NCBI GenBank assembly: GCA_000995135.1
Contig: LBWY01000002.1
Span: forward strand, 1-39,017
Length of the DNA: 39,017 nucleotides
Direction: 5' to 3'
Source: Parcubacteria group bacterium GW2011_GWE2_39_37
GTDB taxonomy: Bacteria; Patescibacteriota; Patescibacteriia; Patescibacteriales; GWE2-39-37
The translations under genes and the position numbers were made by a program. Of the stretch, positions 1 through 8,460 are shown piece after piece (the first letter of the stretch is position 1; the number at the start of each line of letters is the position of its first letter). The notes beneath the pieces are model-generated. The model saw only the letters and a program-made list of their open reading frames with translations. It did no database searches and was not told the origin of the DNA.

Positions 1-1495
1 GATTATCTTCTCCAAAAGGCGCAAGATTTTCAATTTGTTCAACTAATTGTTCGTCTAGTAAGGCGAAATCTAATTCAGCATCAATACTCAAGGTTGGCAA
101 AAGATTCATTTGGCTTAATTGTTCTCCAGCCAACGAAGTAATCTCTTTGATAAAGTTATTCAAGTTATCTTGTCCGGCAATGCTGAAACCGCAGGCCGCA
201 GCATGGCCACCGTATTTTTCTAAATTCTTATTCAAAGATTCCACCGCTTTGATAACATTGAATTCTTCGATGCTTCTGCCGGATCCCTTAATTTCCTTGT
301 CGTTACCGGTAATGACAAGAGCAGGCAAATAGTACTTTTCCGATAGTCTGCCTGCGACCAGACCGATAATGCCTTCATTCCAAGGCTCTTTTGTCTGATC
401 ATAGATACTCGGGCTGACAGCAATCAGAATTTTTTGGCCGTTCGCTAAAGATTCTTGATTGATATCTTTGATTATTTCAAATACGATTTCTTCTGTTATC
501 TTTTGTCGGTCAATATTGCGATTATTCAAATCGCGAGCCAATACTTCTGCTTCTTCCTTGTCCTTGGTAATTAGCAATTCATAGGCAGTGTTGGCATGGT
601 CCATCCTGCCTGCAGCATTTAGCCGTGGTGAAATTTGAAAGCCGATATTCCAGCTGTCCAATTTTTTATCAGTATTGATTTTTGCCACACTGAACAATTC
701 CTTCAAACCCACTCGGTTGGTTTTGTTCAAGATTTCCAGTCCTCTTTTTACCAAAACCCTGTTTTCTCCCAGTAGCGTTACACAATCCGCTATAGTCCCG
801 ATTGCGACCAGGTCCAATATTTTATTTTCCAGCTTAGTTTTATTCTGTGCTTCCAAGGTCGATCTCATAATGATCGCCAGCGCCAATTTTGACGCCACAC
901 CGACTCCGGCCAAATATTTGAAAGGATATTTCTCATCTGCCAAAACAGGGTTGATGATCAATGTATCCGGTAATTCACTCTTGTTCGGAGGCCCGACATG
1001 ATGGTCTGTGATGATCACATCAACATTAGCTTTCTTGATATATTCGACTTCTTTCTTGTTTCTGATGCCATTATCAACAGTAATGATGAGTTTAACGCCA
1101 GAATTAATTATCTCGTCAATCGCTGGGATATTCAAACCATATCCTTCAGTAACTCGGTTTGGGATATAGACCTCTGCTTTTGCATGCAGACTGGTAAGCA
1201 CGCTCCAAAGAATAGCTGATGAGGTTACGCCATCTGCATCATAATCGCCATAGACCACCATCTTATTGCCCGCTTTGATATGCGAAATGATCAAGGCAAC
1301 TGCCTTTTCCATGTCGGTAAAAAGGAAAGGGTCATGAGAATACTTTTCATAATCAGCATCCAAAAAAGCTTCGATTTCCTGGGGTTCAATCAATCCGCGA
1401 TTCTTTAATAATTGAAGTACGGTCTCGTTGTGCAGAGGAAATTGCTTTTTAAAGTCGGTACTGATTCTTGGCATGATCTGCCATTTCTTAGCCAT
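1..1495 (-). CDS. recJ: Single-stranded-DNA exonuclease RecJ (3' end outside window)
   Basis: RecJ is a 5'-to-3' single-strand DNA exonuclease of the DHH phosphoesterase superfamily, acting in recombination and mismatch repair. About 498 codons are visible and the stop lies beyond base 1, which suits a family length near 560-580. Visible motifs are DYDADG at about residues 84-89 (motif I), VDNG near 140, DHH at 164-166 (the metal-binding triplet), a GTIADCV stretch, NAAGRMDHA in the DHHA1-linking part, and GGHAAACGFS, the glycine-rich DHHA1 signature. I chose the ATG at 1495, which gives an N-terminus reading MAKKWQIMP. It lies downstream of lepA and a short membrane-peptide ORF and is probably co-transcribed with them. 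The identification is secure; only the C-terminal domain cannot be seen. Confidence 0.95.
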   Translation of the reverse strand, partial: MAKKWQIMPRISTDFKKQFPLHNETVLQLLKNRGLIEPQEIEAFLDADYEKYSHDPFLFTDMEKAVALIISHIKAGNKMVVYGDYDADGVTSSAILWSVLTSLHAKAEVYIPNRVTEGYGLNIPAIDEIINSGVKLIITVDNGIRNKKEVEYIKKANVDVIITDHHVGPPNKSELPDTLIINPVLADEKYPFKYLAGVGVASKLALAIIMRSTLEAQNKTKLENKILDLVAIGTIADCVTLLGENRVLVKRGLEILNKTNRVGLKELFSVAKINTDKKLDSWNIGFQISPRLNAAGRMDHANTAYELLITKDKEEAEVLARDLNNRNIDRQKITEEIVFEIIKDINQESLANGQKILIAVSPSIYDQTKEPWNEGIIGLVAGRLSEKYYLPALVITGNDKEIKGSGRSIEEFNVIKAVESLNKNLEKYGGHAAACGFSIAGQDNLNNFIKEITSLAGEQLSQMNLLPTLSIDAELDFALLDEQLVEQIENLAPFGEDN

Positions 1496-1525
1496 ATTTT
1501 GAATAAAAATAAATTAAACTCGTCC

Positions 1526-1636
1526 TTATTGCATGAATGCCGAGCCTACAGTCAAGATGACCATAGAAAAGATTACCACCAAACTAACAATGGTAAATAA
1601 TATTTTTATTCTTTTTTTTCTTTTAGTATCGTTCAT
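1526..1636 (-). CDS. Small single-pass membrane peptide, 36 aa
   Basis: This ORF begins MNDTKRKKRIKI and continues as one hydrophobic helix of about 22 residues (LFTIVSLVVIFSMVILTVG), ending in TAA. A positive N-terminus followed by one hydrophobic segment predicts an N-in membrane anchor. It sits 29 bases after the lepA stop and 30 bases before the recJ start, filling most of an otherwise unexplained gap. A TATAAT-like hexamer (1648-1653 on the minus strand) lies just upstream, but no convincing -35 accompanies it. There is no recognisable domain and I do not assign a function. The basic-then-hydrophobic composition argues for real translation, but a chance ORF in an AT-rich gap cannot be excluded. 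Confidence 0.5.
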   Translation of the reverse strand: MNDTKRKKRIKILFTIVSLVVIFSMVILTVGSAFMQ

Positions 1637-1666
1637 AGGAATTTTAAATTATACAATTTCTAATTT

Positions 1667-3448
1667 TTAACGTTTTAAAATTTTGACAAAAGTATCACTT
1701 GGAATATCCACACTGCCTTTGCCCATGGACATCATTTTCTTTTTTCCTTTCTTCTGTTTTTCCAAGAGCTTGCGCTTTCTTGAAACATCGCCGCCGTAAA
1801 GTTTTGCAGTTACATCTTTGCGCATGGCTGAAATTCTTTCTGCGGCAATCACTTTACTGCCAATTGCAGCCTGCAATTTAACTACGAACATTTGTTTTGG
1901 TAGGGTATCTTTCAAAACATTAACCACTTCCTTCCCCCTTCTAAAAGCTTCATCACGATAAACGATGGTAGATAATGCCTCGACAATATCTTCAGCAACC
2001 ATGATATCCAGTCTCACAACATCTGTTTCTCTGTAATCGATGAATTCATAATTGATTGAGGCATAGCCAGAACTGATACTTTTCAATTTGTCATAGAAAT
2101 CGGTCAGAATAGCACTCATCGGCATTTCATAATGCAGCACGGCTCTCATTTCTTCTAAATATTCTGTATTTTTGTAGACGCCTCTTTTTTCCTGAGCAAA
2201 AGTCATTATTGAACCGATATAATCTTTTGGCGTAACGATATCCATTTTTACCCAAGGCTCATTAATTTTAGTTATTTCATTCGGTTCAGGCAACATTTGC
2301 GGACTGCTGACAACAATCTCTTCTCCGCTTGTTTTTGTAACCCTATAAGAAACACTAGGGACAGTCACGATCAAATCCAGATTGTATTCGCGTCTTAATC
2401 TTTCTTGAAAAATTTCCAAATGCAGTAGGCCTAAAAAACCGCATCTAAAACCCAAGCCCAATGCCTGAGACTGCTCCGGTTCATAAACTAAGGCGGAATC
2501 GTTTAATTTTAATCTTGAAACTCCTTCACGCAACAACTGGAACTCATCGCCTTCTTTGGGGAAAATACCGGCAAAGACCATCGGCTTGGCCTCTATATAA
2601 CCTTGGAGCGCTTCTACCTTGTCTATATCTTTTTGTAAAATCACCGTATCACCGACACGACATTCGCTGACATCTCGAAAACCGGTAATGATATAGCCGA
2701 TCTCTCCTGATTTAAGCGATTCTTTAGAAAAATAATCCGGCTTAAAAATACCCACATCAATCGCCTCACTTTTTGCTGCGGTGGCAATCAGGTTGATTTT
2801 ATCACCTTTTTTGATTTCTCCATCAACAACCCTGACATAGGCGACCACACCGCGATATTCATCATAGTTTGAATCAAAAATCAACGCACGTTCAAGCTTT
2901 TCCGGCTCGCCCTTTGGCGCCGGAATGTACTTGATGACGGCATCCAAGATATCGTTAACGCCCAGACCTGTTTTTCCGGAAGCGCTAATTATCTCTTCTT
3001 CTTTGCAGCCAAGCAGCTTGATTATTTCTTTTTTTGTCTTTGGTACATCTGCCGCAGGCAAATCAATCTTGTTCACTACAGGAATGATGGTTAGATTCTG
3101 TTCGATGGCCAGATAGAGGTTTGCCAAAGTTTGCGCCTGGATTCCCTGAGTGGAATCAACTAATAAAATAGCTCCTTCAACCGCAGCCAAGCTTCTTGAA
3201 ACTTCGTAGCTGAAATCAACATGACCAGGCGTATCGATCAGGTTGAAGGTATAATCCTTATAGTTCATGGTAACCGGTGCCAATTTGATAGTTATACCGC
3301 GTTCCCTTTCCAGGTCCATCTTGTCCAAAACCTGTTCCTTCATCTTCCGTTTTTCAATCGTCCCGGTCAGTTCAAGCATACGATCCGCCAAGGTAGATTT
3401 ACCATGGTCTATGTGGGCAATGATACAAAAGTTTCTAATATTATTCAT
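1667..3448 (-). CDS. lepA: Elongation factor 4 (LepA), back-translocating ribosomal GTPase
   Basis: LepA/EF4 is a translational GTPase that binds ribosomes and affects initiation and elongation under stress. The 593 residues match the normal family length. The G1 loop reads AHIDHGKST at residues 11-19, followed by the switch I region (ERERGITIKL), DTPGHVDFSYEV (G3) and NKIDLP (G4). The C-terminal end KKMMSMGKGSVDIPSDTF is the hallmark EF4 C-terminal domain. The start is the ATG giving MNNIRNFCIIAHIDH, the usual family N-terminus. A 29-codon ORF that copies this same N-terminus ends 12 bases upstream (see the 3461-3550 entry). A candidate promoter lies at 3610-3638. Confidence 0.98.
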   Translation of the reverse strand: MNNIRNFCIIAHIDHGKSTLADRMLELTGTIEKRKMKEQVLDKMDLERERGITIKLAPVTMNYKDYTFNLIDTPGHVDFSYEVSRSLAAVEGAILLVDSTQGIQAQTLANLYLAIEQNLTIIPVVNKIDLPAADVPKTKKEIIKLLGCKEEEIISASGKTGLGVNDILDAVIKYIPAPKGEPEKLERALIFDSNYDEYRGVVAYVRVVDGEIKKGDKINLIATAAKSEAIDVGIFKPDYFSKESLKSGEIGYIITGFRDVSECRVGDTVILQKDIDKVEALQGYIEAKPMVFAGIFPKEGDEFQLLREGVSRLKLNDSALVYEPEQSQALGLGFRCGFLGLLHLEIFQERLRREYNLDLIVTVPSVSYRVTKTSGEEIVVSSPQMLPEPNEITKINEPWVKMDIVTPKDYIGSIMTFAQEKRGVYKNTEYLEEMRAVLHYEMPMSAILTDFYDKLKSISSGYASINYEFIDYRETDVVRLDIMVAEDIVEALSTIVYRDEAFRRGKEVVNVLKDTLPKQMFVVKLQAAIGSKVIAAERISAMRKDVTAKLYGGDVSRKRKLLEKQKKGKKKMMSMGKGSVDIPSDTFVKILKR

Positions 3449-3460
3449 AAATCACTAAAT

Positions 3461-3550
3461 TTAAATCATCTGAGTCTCGCCCGCTGTAGCCTTTGGCGTA
3501 GGCGGGTGGTCGATAAGAGCTATAATACAAAAATTGCGTATATTATTCAT
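3461..3550 (-). pseudogene. Duplicated lepA 5' fragment fused to a palindromic element (29-codon ORF)
   Basis: This short ORF starts MNNIRNFCIIALIDH, matching the first 15 residues of the adjacent lepA at all but one position (A-L-I-D versus A-H-I-D). It then leaves the LepA sequence exactly where the P-loop GKST should come and enters a GC-rich palindromic repeat translated as PPTPKATAGE, and stops. The DNA copies differ at many third positions, so this is not a fresh exact duplication. The ORF ends 12 bases before the lepA ATG. It could be a scar from replacement of lepA by a diverged homologue, a decayed tandem copy, or a leader peptide in the lepA transcript. I favour a remnant but cannot rule out translation. 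Confidence 0.6.
3478..3508. repeat. GC-rich palindromic repeat element
   Basis: The arms 3480-3491 and 3495-3506 fold around a three-base loop. GCC pairs with GGC at the tip, there is a short internal mismatch, then five GC pairs plus a GU wobble at the base. It is much richer in GC than its surroundings. From memory, sequences of this shape (CGCCTACGCC then AAAGGCTACAGCGGG) recur across many CPR genomes as dispersed palindromes. Here it has landed inside, or created, the truncated lepA copy and stays in its reading frame, much as Rickettsia palindromic elements do. Confidence 0.6.
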
Positions 3551-3609
3551 AAGTTAGCTAAAAAAAGAATGCTGTTCAATTTCCAGCAAATCTTTTATAT
3601 CTATCCAAT

Positions 3610-3638
3610 ATCTTACTAATTTTAATCCTTTTGGTCAA
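3610..3638 (-). promoter_or_regulatory. Candidate sigma70 promoter for lepA
   Basis: On the minus strand a TTGACC hexamer (3633-3638) is followed after 17 bases by TAAGAT (3610-3615). It points towards the duplicated 5' fragment and lepA. The -35 matches 5 of 6 consensus bases and the -10 matches 4 of 6. The DNA is AT-rich, so chance matches are common. Confidence 0.35.
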
Positions 3639-3696
3639 CCGATAACTATTTTCCGATATTTTCTTAACTTAATTTATTAATTCTTCTCTTTCAAAT

Positions 3697-4095
3697 TCAA
3701 GATCCCTTAGAAATCACGACTTTATTTGAATCGAAATATTCTTCCACCCTAATAAACGCTTCTTTTTTTAACAGATCAATGGTCTTTTTTGATTGATTCT
3801 TTATCAAAAAATCAATCTCAATCTCCAAGACTTTCTTGGTAACATCAATAAGCTTGCTGTCATTTTTAATCTCAATCGAGGTGCTTGATTTGATATGAGT
3901 AAATACATTGGTACTCATTTTCTTCCACGTATCAAGCAAGCCCACAGCTTCGGCGATTGCTTTGCCGTCTGATGCCGACAGATTCGAAGACAGAATGTAA
4001 TGATAAACTTGATTCATGTGATAACATAAATCATTGGTATAATTGATTACTTTTTTTAGATAGATTTTATAAAATAGTCTTCTTAGTAGATTCAT
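3697..4095 (-). CDS. Hypothetical protein, 132 aa, downstream of murJ
   Basis: I do not recognise this protein. It is rich in Lys, Ile and Leu, has a basic N-terminus (MNLLRRLFYKIYLKK) and looks largely alpha-helical, with no clear membrane segment, signal peptide or Cys motif. The ATG follows the murJ stop by 9 bases, so it is very probably read from the murJ message. That linkage suggests an envelope connection, but nothing in its own sequence supports one. No catalytic motif is visible. Confidence 0.75.
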   Translation of the reverse strand: MNLLRRLFYKIYLKKVINYTNDLCYHMNQVYHYILSSNLSASDGKAIAEAVGLLDTWKKMSTNVFTHIKSSTSIEIKNDSKLIDVTKKVLEIEIDFLIKNQSKKTIDLLKKEAFIRVEEYFDSNKVVISKGS

Positions 4096-4104
4096 AATTT
4101 TAGT

Positions 4105-5727
4105 TTAAATTCCTCTAGCCTCTCCCTGGTCATCAGCTTGGATGGTTTTCCAGGGCAAGCGCCTTTTGAAGCCGTTCCAAAAGCTGTTAAGCTCTTCGCT
4201 TTTCAAGAGCGCGCAAATCAATAGATATACGAATAAGCCTGCAACGCCGGCAATCGCTCCTTGGAGAAATACGCCCCAAAGCTTGGTCATATCGACAAAA
4301 GGCCAAACAATCGACTTGGTCTGCTGGCTTATTGCTCCGCAAAAAATTGCGGCCGCTAAAAATTTTGTAACTGAGATAAAAATTTTGAATTCATCCAGAC
4401 TGCCGACCTCTTTTCTTAAAAAGATCCATAACAGACTGAAATTGATCACATTAGCGATCGAAAATGCTAAGGCGATTCCTGCCACCCCAAGATATTTTGA
4501 AAGCCACAAAGACAGGACAATGTCAGAAAATACTGAAACTAGACCGATATAGAAAGGTTTTTTGCTGTTTTGTTTGGCATAGAACATCCGTACCAGCAAA
4601 GGGATGCTTGCTTGGGCAAAAAGGGAGAGCGAAAAATAACCCAATGTTCTGATAGTTAAAATAGTATCTTCCCAGTTAAAAAGACCGCTGCCCAAAACCA
4701 CCCGAACAATCTGTGCCCTTAAAACTAAGAACAAAACTGTAGCCGGAATGATAAAAAATAAAATCTGCCTCAGCGTCCACGAAAAACTATTCACCAATTT
4801 TTGCTTGTCATTTACTTGCGCTGACAGGGTTGGAAAAACTGCAGTGGCAAATGAAATGCCAAAGATTCCTATCGGAAATGATTGCAGATTGTTGGCAAAA
4901 TTAAAGACTGCTAATGAACCGGCGGCCAAGGTGGAAGCGATTGCCGTACTGACTAATAAATCGATTTGGGCAATCGCAAGGGAAAGGGTGCGTGGAATCA
5001 TCATTCGGCCAACGCTTAGTATATTCTGATTTTTAAAGTTCAGCTTGAATTCGTATTTGAAACCGAGAGTATAAATTGAAGGCAGCTGGATTAACAGATG
5101 CATAAAAGCGCCAAGAACCACGCCCCAGGCAAGCCCATAGATACCGTATATGGGCACCAAATACAACGCGCCGACGATAATGCCGATGTTGTACATGATT
5201 GGAGCTAACGAATAGACAAAAAATCTTTTGAAAGATTGTAACACTCCGCCAAAAATACCGGATAAGCCAAGAAATAGTGGTGACAAGAACATGATGCGGC
5301 TTAATGCTACCGTAGATTTCAACTTTTCGGCGTCGAATCCCGGAGCAAAAAGTTTCATTAAGGGTTCGGAAAATATTATTGCCAATAAAGACAGGCCAAC
5401 CAAAGCTAAACCCAGGATATTTATTATACTACTGGTAAAAGACCAGGCATTATTATTATTTTTCTGATCTTTTTCTTCGGATAGCAGCTTGGTAAAAAGC
5501 GGTATAAAGCCGGCTGATAAGGCGCCGAGGATTAGTAAGTTAAAAATCAAATCTGGAACTCTGAATGCCGCATAATATATATCCAATGTATCGCCAGCGC
5601 CGAATTCACCTGCAAGAATACGATCACGAAAAACGCCCAAAAGCCGGCTAACCAAAGAAGACAGCGCCACTAGTAGCGCTGCTGTAGAAATGCTGGATAT
5701 CTGCCCATTAAAAAGCTTCTTTATCAT
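4105..5727 (-). CDS. murJ: Lipid II flippase MurJ (MviN family)
   Basis: MurJ moves lipid-linked peptidoglycan precursor (lipid II) across the cytoplasmic membrane. It belongs to the MOP exporter superfamily and has about 14 transmembrane helices. The 540-residue protein carries the typical N-terminal MurJ stretch SRLLGVFRDRILAGEFGAG near residues 27-45, followed by DIYYAAFRVPD, and repeated hydrophobic helices throughout. Asp and Arg residues in these first helices belong to the family's conserved central cavity. The start ATG lies 12 bases after the ackA stop, so it may be read with the pfkB-pduL-ackA genes. Its presence, with PBP2, MurF and MreBCD in the same window, argues for a real peptidoglycan wall. 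Confidence 0.96.
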   Translation of the reverse strand: MIKKLFNGQISSISTAALLVALSSLVSRLLGVFRDRILAGEFGAGDTLDIYYAAFRVPDLIFNLLILGALSAGFIPLFTKLLSEEKDQKNNNNAWSFTSSIINILGLALVGLSLLAIIFSEPLMKLFAPGFDAEKLKSTVALSRIMFLSPLFLGLSGIFGGVLQSFKRFFVYSLAPIMYNIGIIVGALYLVPIYGIYGLAWGVVLGAFMHLLIQLPSIYTLGFKYEFKLNFKNQNILSVGRMMIPRTLSLAIAQIDLLVSTAIASTLAAGSLAVFNFANNLQSFPIGIFGISFATAVFPTLSAQVNDKQKLVNSFSWTLRQILFFIIPATVLFLVLRAQIVRVVLGSGLFNWEDTILTIRTLGYFSLSLFAQASIPLLVRMFYAKQNSKKPFYIGLVSVFSDIVLSLWLSKYLGVAGIALAFSIANVINFSLLWIFLRKEVGSLDEFKIFISVTKFLAAAIFCGAISQQTKSIVWPFVDMTKLWGVFLQGAIAGVAGLFVYLLICALLKSEELNSFWNGFKRRLPWKTIQADDQGEARGI

Positions 5728-5739
5728 AGCAACAAGTAT

Positions 5740-6792
5740 TTATTTCAGTAAATTTTTTATTTTTCTTAAAATCAAAAGTTCTTCGTTGGTTTTGATCGCT
5801 AAAATATTTATTTTGCCAAGAAATTTAAGTTTTCTTTTTACTGTATCCAAGGTGATAGGATTGCCGGAACCGATAGCGCCAGTAAAAATAATTGCGTCAA
5901 CTTTTCCTTCCAACAAAAACCAGTAAAAACTGATCGCTTTTACGAGCCTATAAATAAACAGATCAAAAGCTTTGGTTGCATCCGACTTGCCGGATGACAT
6001 CTGACTAATCAATTCTTTAAAATTTTCCACTCCATCAACCAAACCTTTTATGCCTGATTCGTGATTGATCAGATTTTGGACGCCATCAATTTTTTGCTGA
6101 TTTATTTCTCCGGGCATAATTTCAACTAACTTCAAGATTACTCCTGGATCGACATCACCGCTCCGAGTCATCATGACCAAGCCTTCTGATGGCGTATAAC
6201 CCATTGTCGTTTCGATTGCCTTGCCATCTTTTATCGCAGTAACCGAGCAACCACCACCCAGGTGACAGGTGATAAAATTACATTTTTCTATCTTTTTTCC
6301 AATCTGTGTAGCCGCTTCGTTCATTACGTACTCATGCGAGGTACCATGAAAACCATAACGGTAAAGTTTATATTTTTCTGTAATTTCTTTCGGCAAGGCA
6401 TAAATCTTCGCTATTTCAGGCATCCGATGATAAAAAGCCGTATCAAAGACAGCAATCTGCGTTATGTCCTGCATATAAGACATGGCAGTTTTGATCCCCA
6501 AAATATTATATGGGTTGTGCAGGGGCGCTAAATCATTGAATTTTTCAAGCTCTTGGATTTTGTTCTCGTCAATGATGATAGGCTCATAAAAAACACCACC
6601 ACCATGGACAACCCTGTGACCAACCGCCTTGATTTCGCCCAGATTGATTATTTGTCGCAAAAGCTGCTTAAAGGCTTGCTCGTAATTTTCTACATCGGAC
6701 AATTCATTCTCAAGCAATAAATTTTCATTTTCATCAAATACTTTATATTTGATCGAAGTTGAGCCTGCGTTGATGATTAAAAAATTTGCCAT
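5740..6792 (-). CDS. ackA: Acetate kinase (short form with altered active-site motifs)
   Basis: Acetate kinase interconverts acetyl phosphate plus ADP with acetate plus ATP. The protein has the ASKHA fold signature INAGSTSIKYK at the N-terminus, GHRVVHGG (R60), FDTAFYHRMP (D117), YGFHGTSH (H149), MTRSGDVDPG (R210) and TNEEL (E337/E338) near the C-terminus. At 350 residues it is about 50 shorter than usual. Two motifs differ: GHLGNG is CHLGGG here (the usual Asn is G180), and the nucleotide loop GIGEN is GAIGSGN. HLGGG is the form I recall from butyrate kinases, but the RSGDVDPG motif is the acetate kinase one. The start is one base after the pduL stop, giving a PduL-AckA pair that makes ATP from acetyl-CoA. 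Substrate preference is not certain. Confidence 0.88.
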   Translation of the reverse strand: MANFLIINAGSTSIKYKVFDENENLLLENELSDVENYEQAFKQLLRQIINLGEIKAVGHRVVHGGGVFYEPIIIDENKIQELEKFNDLAPLHNPYNILGIKTAMSYMQDITQIAVFDTAFYHRMPEIAKIYALPKEITEKYKLYRYGFHGTSHEYVMNEAATQIGKKIEKCNFITCHLGGGCSVTAIKDGKAIETTMGYTPSEGLVMMTRSGDVDPGVILKLVEIMPGEINQQKIDGVQNLINHESGIKGLVDGVENFKELISQMSSGKSDATKAFDLFIYRLVKAISFYWFLLEGKVDAIIFTGAIGSGNPITLDTVKRKLKFLGKINILAIKTNEELLILRKIKNLLK

Positions 6793-6793
6793 A

Positions 6794-7381
6794 CTAACCG
6801 ATTAAGATTCCTATATTATTTTCGCGATCAACACCTGCAGCATCGGCCTCGTCGGTATCGATATGCATATGCCAGTCATAATTATCGCGAACCTTAACCA
6901 TGACATTTTCAAAAACAAGCGCTCTTGGACCGGGAATTCTTACTTTAACTAATTTACCGTGTTTTAAATTATATTTTTTGGCTTGCAGAGTCGATGCGTG
7001 GATATGACGATAGGCCAAAATTACGCCTTGCTTAAGAGCGACCTGACCTTTTGGACCAATTAGAGTTGCACCGGGAGTGCCTGCCAAATCTCCGCTTTCC
7101 CTGATAACTGGGTTTAATTTTAATTTAAAAGCCTCAGTTTTTGAAATTTCTACCTGAGTGTAATCCCTTATCGGTCCCAATATTCTCACATTTTCCAGAA
7201 TGCCTGCTTTTGTTTTAATGCTGACCTTTTCATTTTCAGCAAATTCCCCTGGTTGCGACAAGGGATGAAAAACGGTTAATTCATAATTTTTACCAAATAA
7301 TTTATCAACATCTTTTCTTGATAAATGTACATGATGAGCGGAAACTTCCACTTCCACTTTGATATTTTTTTTCTTGGTCAT
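6794..7381 (-). CDS. pduL: Phosphate propanoyltransferase / phosphotransacetylase PduL
   Basis: PduL transfers an acyl group from coenzyme A to phosphate, here probably acetyl-CoA to acetyl phosphate. It is unrelated to the classical Pta. Its zinc-binding histidines are visible in SAHHVHLS near residues 14-21, in AYRHIHAS near 122-129 and in WHMHIDTDEADAAG near the C-terminus. The length of 195 residues is normal for the free, non-encapsulated form. The N-terminus MTKKKNIKVEVEV has no recognisable microcompartment-targeting helix, so the enzyme should be cytosolic. It sits one base ahead of ackA, which supports an overflow-acetate or ATP-generating role. Confidence 0.95.
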   Translation of the reverse strand: MTKKKNIKVEVEVSAHHVHLSRKDVDKLFGKNYELTVFHPLSQPGEFAENEKVSIKTKAGILENVRILGPIRDYTQVEISKTEAFKLKLNPVIRESGDLAGTPGATLIGPKGQVALKQGVILAYRHIHASTLQAKKYNLKHGKLVKVRIPGPRALVFENVMVKVRDNYDWHMHIDTDEADAAGVDRENNIGILIG

Positions 7382-7389
7382 ATTTTTGT

Positions 7390-8373
7390 TTATAAACCTA
7401 TTTGTTTATGTGTCAACAATCCGCTTTGGGCGCCGTATTTCTTGACTACCGACGAAGCGTTCAGCGCAGCCATTTTTAAAGCCTTTTTTATGTCACCAGT
7501 GCGGTACAGGCCTGCGGCAAAGGTGGAGCCGAATGCATCGCCCACACCAACGGTATTCAAACTTACCTTATTTTTTATAGCTGGAATATGGAAAAAATTA
7601 TTTCCATCGAAGGCGGTCGCTCCTTTTTCGCTTTGGGTGATGACAACTATTTCAGAACCCCAGCTTTTTATGATTTGTAATAATTCTTCCGCATTATCAA
7701 ATATGCCTGGATTGCAATTTTCTGATGTTTTATCCGAACACACCAATTCCCTCGCCTCATCGATATTTAAAATCAAAATACCGGTCTTAGCTAAATATTT
7801 ACTCAAGGCGGATTTGCCCGCATTCAGTTGGATATGACCTGGATTCCAAGCGATTTTTACATTTTTTAAGGAAAAAACCTTATCCAGAACACCCTTCCAA
7901 TCCATTGACAATGAGGTTAGATAAATGTTTTTAGTATTTTGCAAACTTTTTAGATTGGTATCGCCTATCTTCAATTTTGAATTAGCGCCTCTAATCGAAA
8001 AGGTGATATGTTCTCCATCTTTATTAACAATAATTGGAGTATAACCGCTTGCTTCATCGGTAATTTTTTGAATCAAACTGACATTAACTTTTTCTTTTTT
8101 AAAATTTTTTACTATAGACTCTCCTCTGCTATCATCCCCAATAGCAACCAAACAAGCTGTTTTTAACCCTAATCTGGAAAATGCGACCGCAGCGTTTGCT
8201 GCACCGCCACCGAAGCCGGAAAAAGCTTTGTTTACCTTTATTTTGGCGCCATATTCAAAGGCCAGTAATTTCTGCCTCAAAATATCCTTTTTGTTATCAA
8301 AAAGAATGCCTTCGTCGGTAAAAATCATCATATCTTCGGTTGCACCACCGATGGTTATAAAGTCATATTTCAT
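7390..8373 (-). CDS. PfkB-family carbohydrate (ribokinase-like) kinase
   Basis: A ribokinase-superfamily sugar kinase that phosphorylates a sugar or nucleoside with ATP. The N-terminal domain has FGGGAANAAVAFSRLGL near residues 53-69 and AIGDDSRGESI. The C-terminal half carries NTVGVGDAFGSTFAAG, with the catalytic Asp in GVGDAF and the anion-hole glycines. Family members usually read DTxGAGDxF, so the Asn in first place is a small variation. The substrate cannot be read from the sequence; ribokinase, fructokinase and nucleoside kinase all remain possible. It is first in the pfkB-pduL-ackA run (8 bases to pduL), with an extended -10 promoter just upstream. Confidence 0.88.
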   Translation of the reverse strand: MKYDFITIGGATEDMMIFTDEGILFDNKKDILRQKLLAFEYGAKIKVNKAFSGFGGGAANAAVAFSRLGLKTACLVAIGDDSRGESIVKNFKKEKVNVSLIQKITDEASGYTPIIVNKDGEHITFSIRGANSKLKIGDTNLKSLQNTKNIYLTSLSMDWKGVLDKVFSLKNVKIAWNPGHIQLNAGKSALSKYLAKTGILILNIDEARELVCSDKTSENCNPGIFDNAEELLQIIKSWGSEIVVITQSEKGATAFDGNNFFHIPAIKNKVSLNTVGVGDAFGSTFAAGLYRTGDIKKALKMAALNASSVVKKYGAQSGLLTHKQIGL

Positions 8374-8397
8374 AAAGTATACTTAATTTCTTTTTAA

Positions 8398-8406
8398 ATT
8401 ATAACA
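8398..8406 (-). promoter_or_regulatory. Candidate extended -10 promoter for pfkB-pduL-ackA
   Basis: The minus strand reads TGTTATAAT, a perfect TATAAT with the TGn extension. It lies about 25 bases before the pfkB ATG and directly after the terminator of the preceding operon. The -35 region is only a T-run, as extended -10 promoters tolerate. Confidence 0.45.
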
Positions 8407-8418
8407 TTAAACAAAGAT

Positions 8419-8454
8419 AAAAAAAAGCGCTTAAATCAATTCGTTTAAGCGCTT
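8419..8454 (-). terminator. Strong rho-independent terminator after the Gld-like operon
   Basis: An 11-bp perfect stem (arms 8425-8435 and 8444-8454, core GCGCTTAAA) encloses an 8-base loop. On the minus strand it is followed by eight T residues (8419-8426). It starts six bases after the stop of the DUF4340 gene, so it should end the ABC-thioredoxin-DUF4340 message. Confidence 0.9.
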
Positions 8455-8460
8455 TTAAAT

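Noticed and set aside
3221-3619. 132-codon plus-strand open frame across the lepA start
   Set aside because: It is the antisense shadow of lepA and of the duplicated lepA start, which also explains its two similar stretches.
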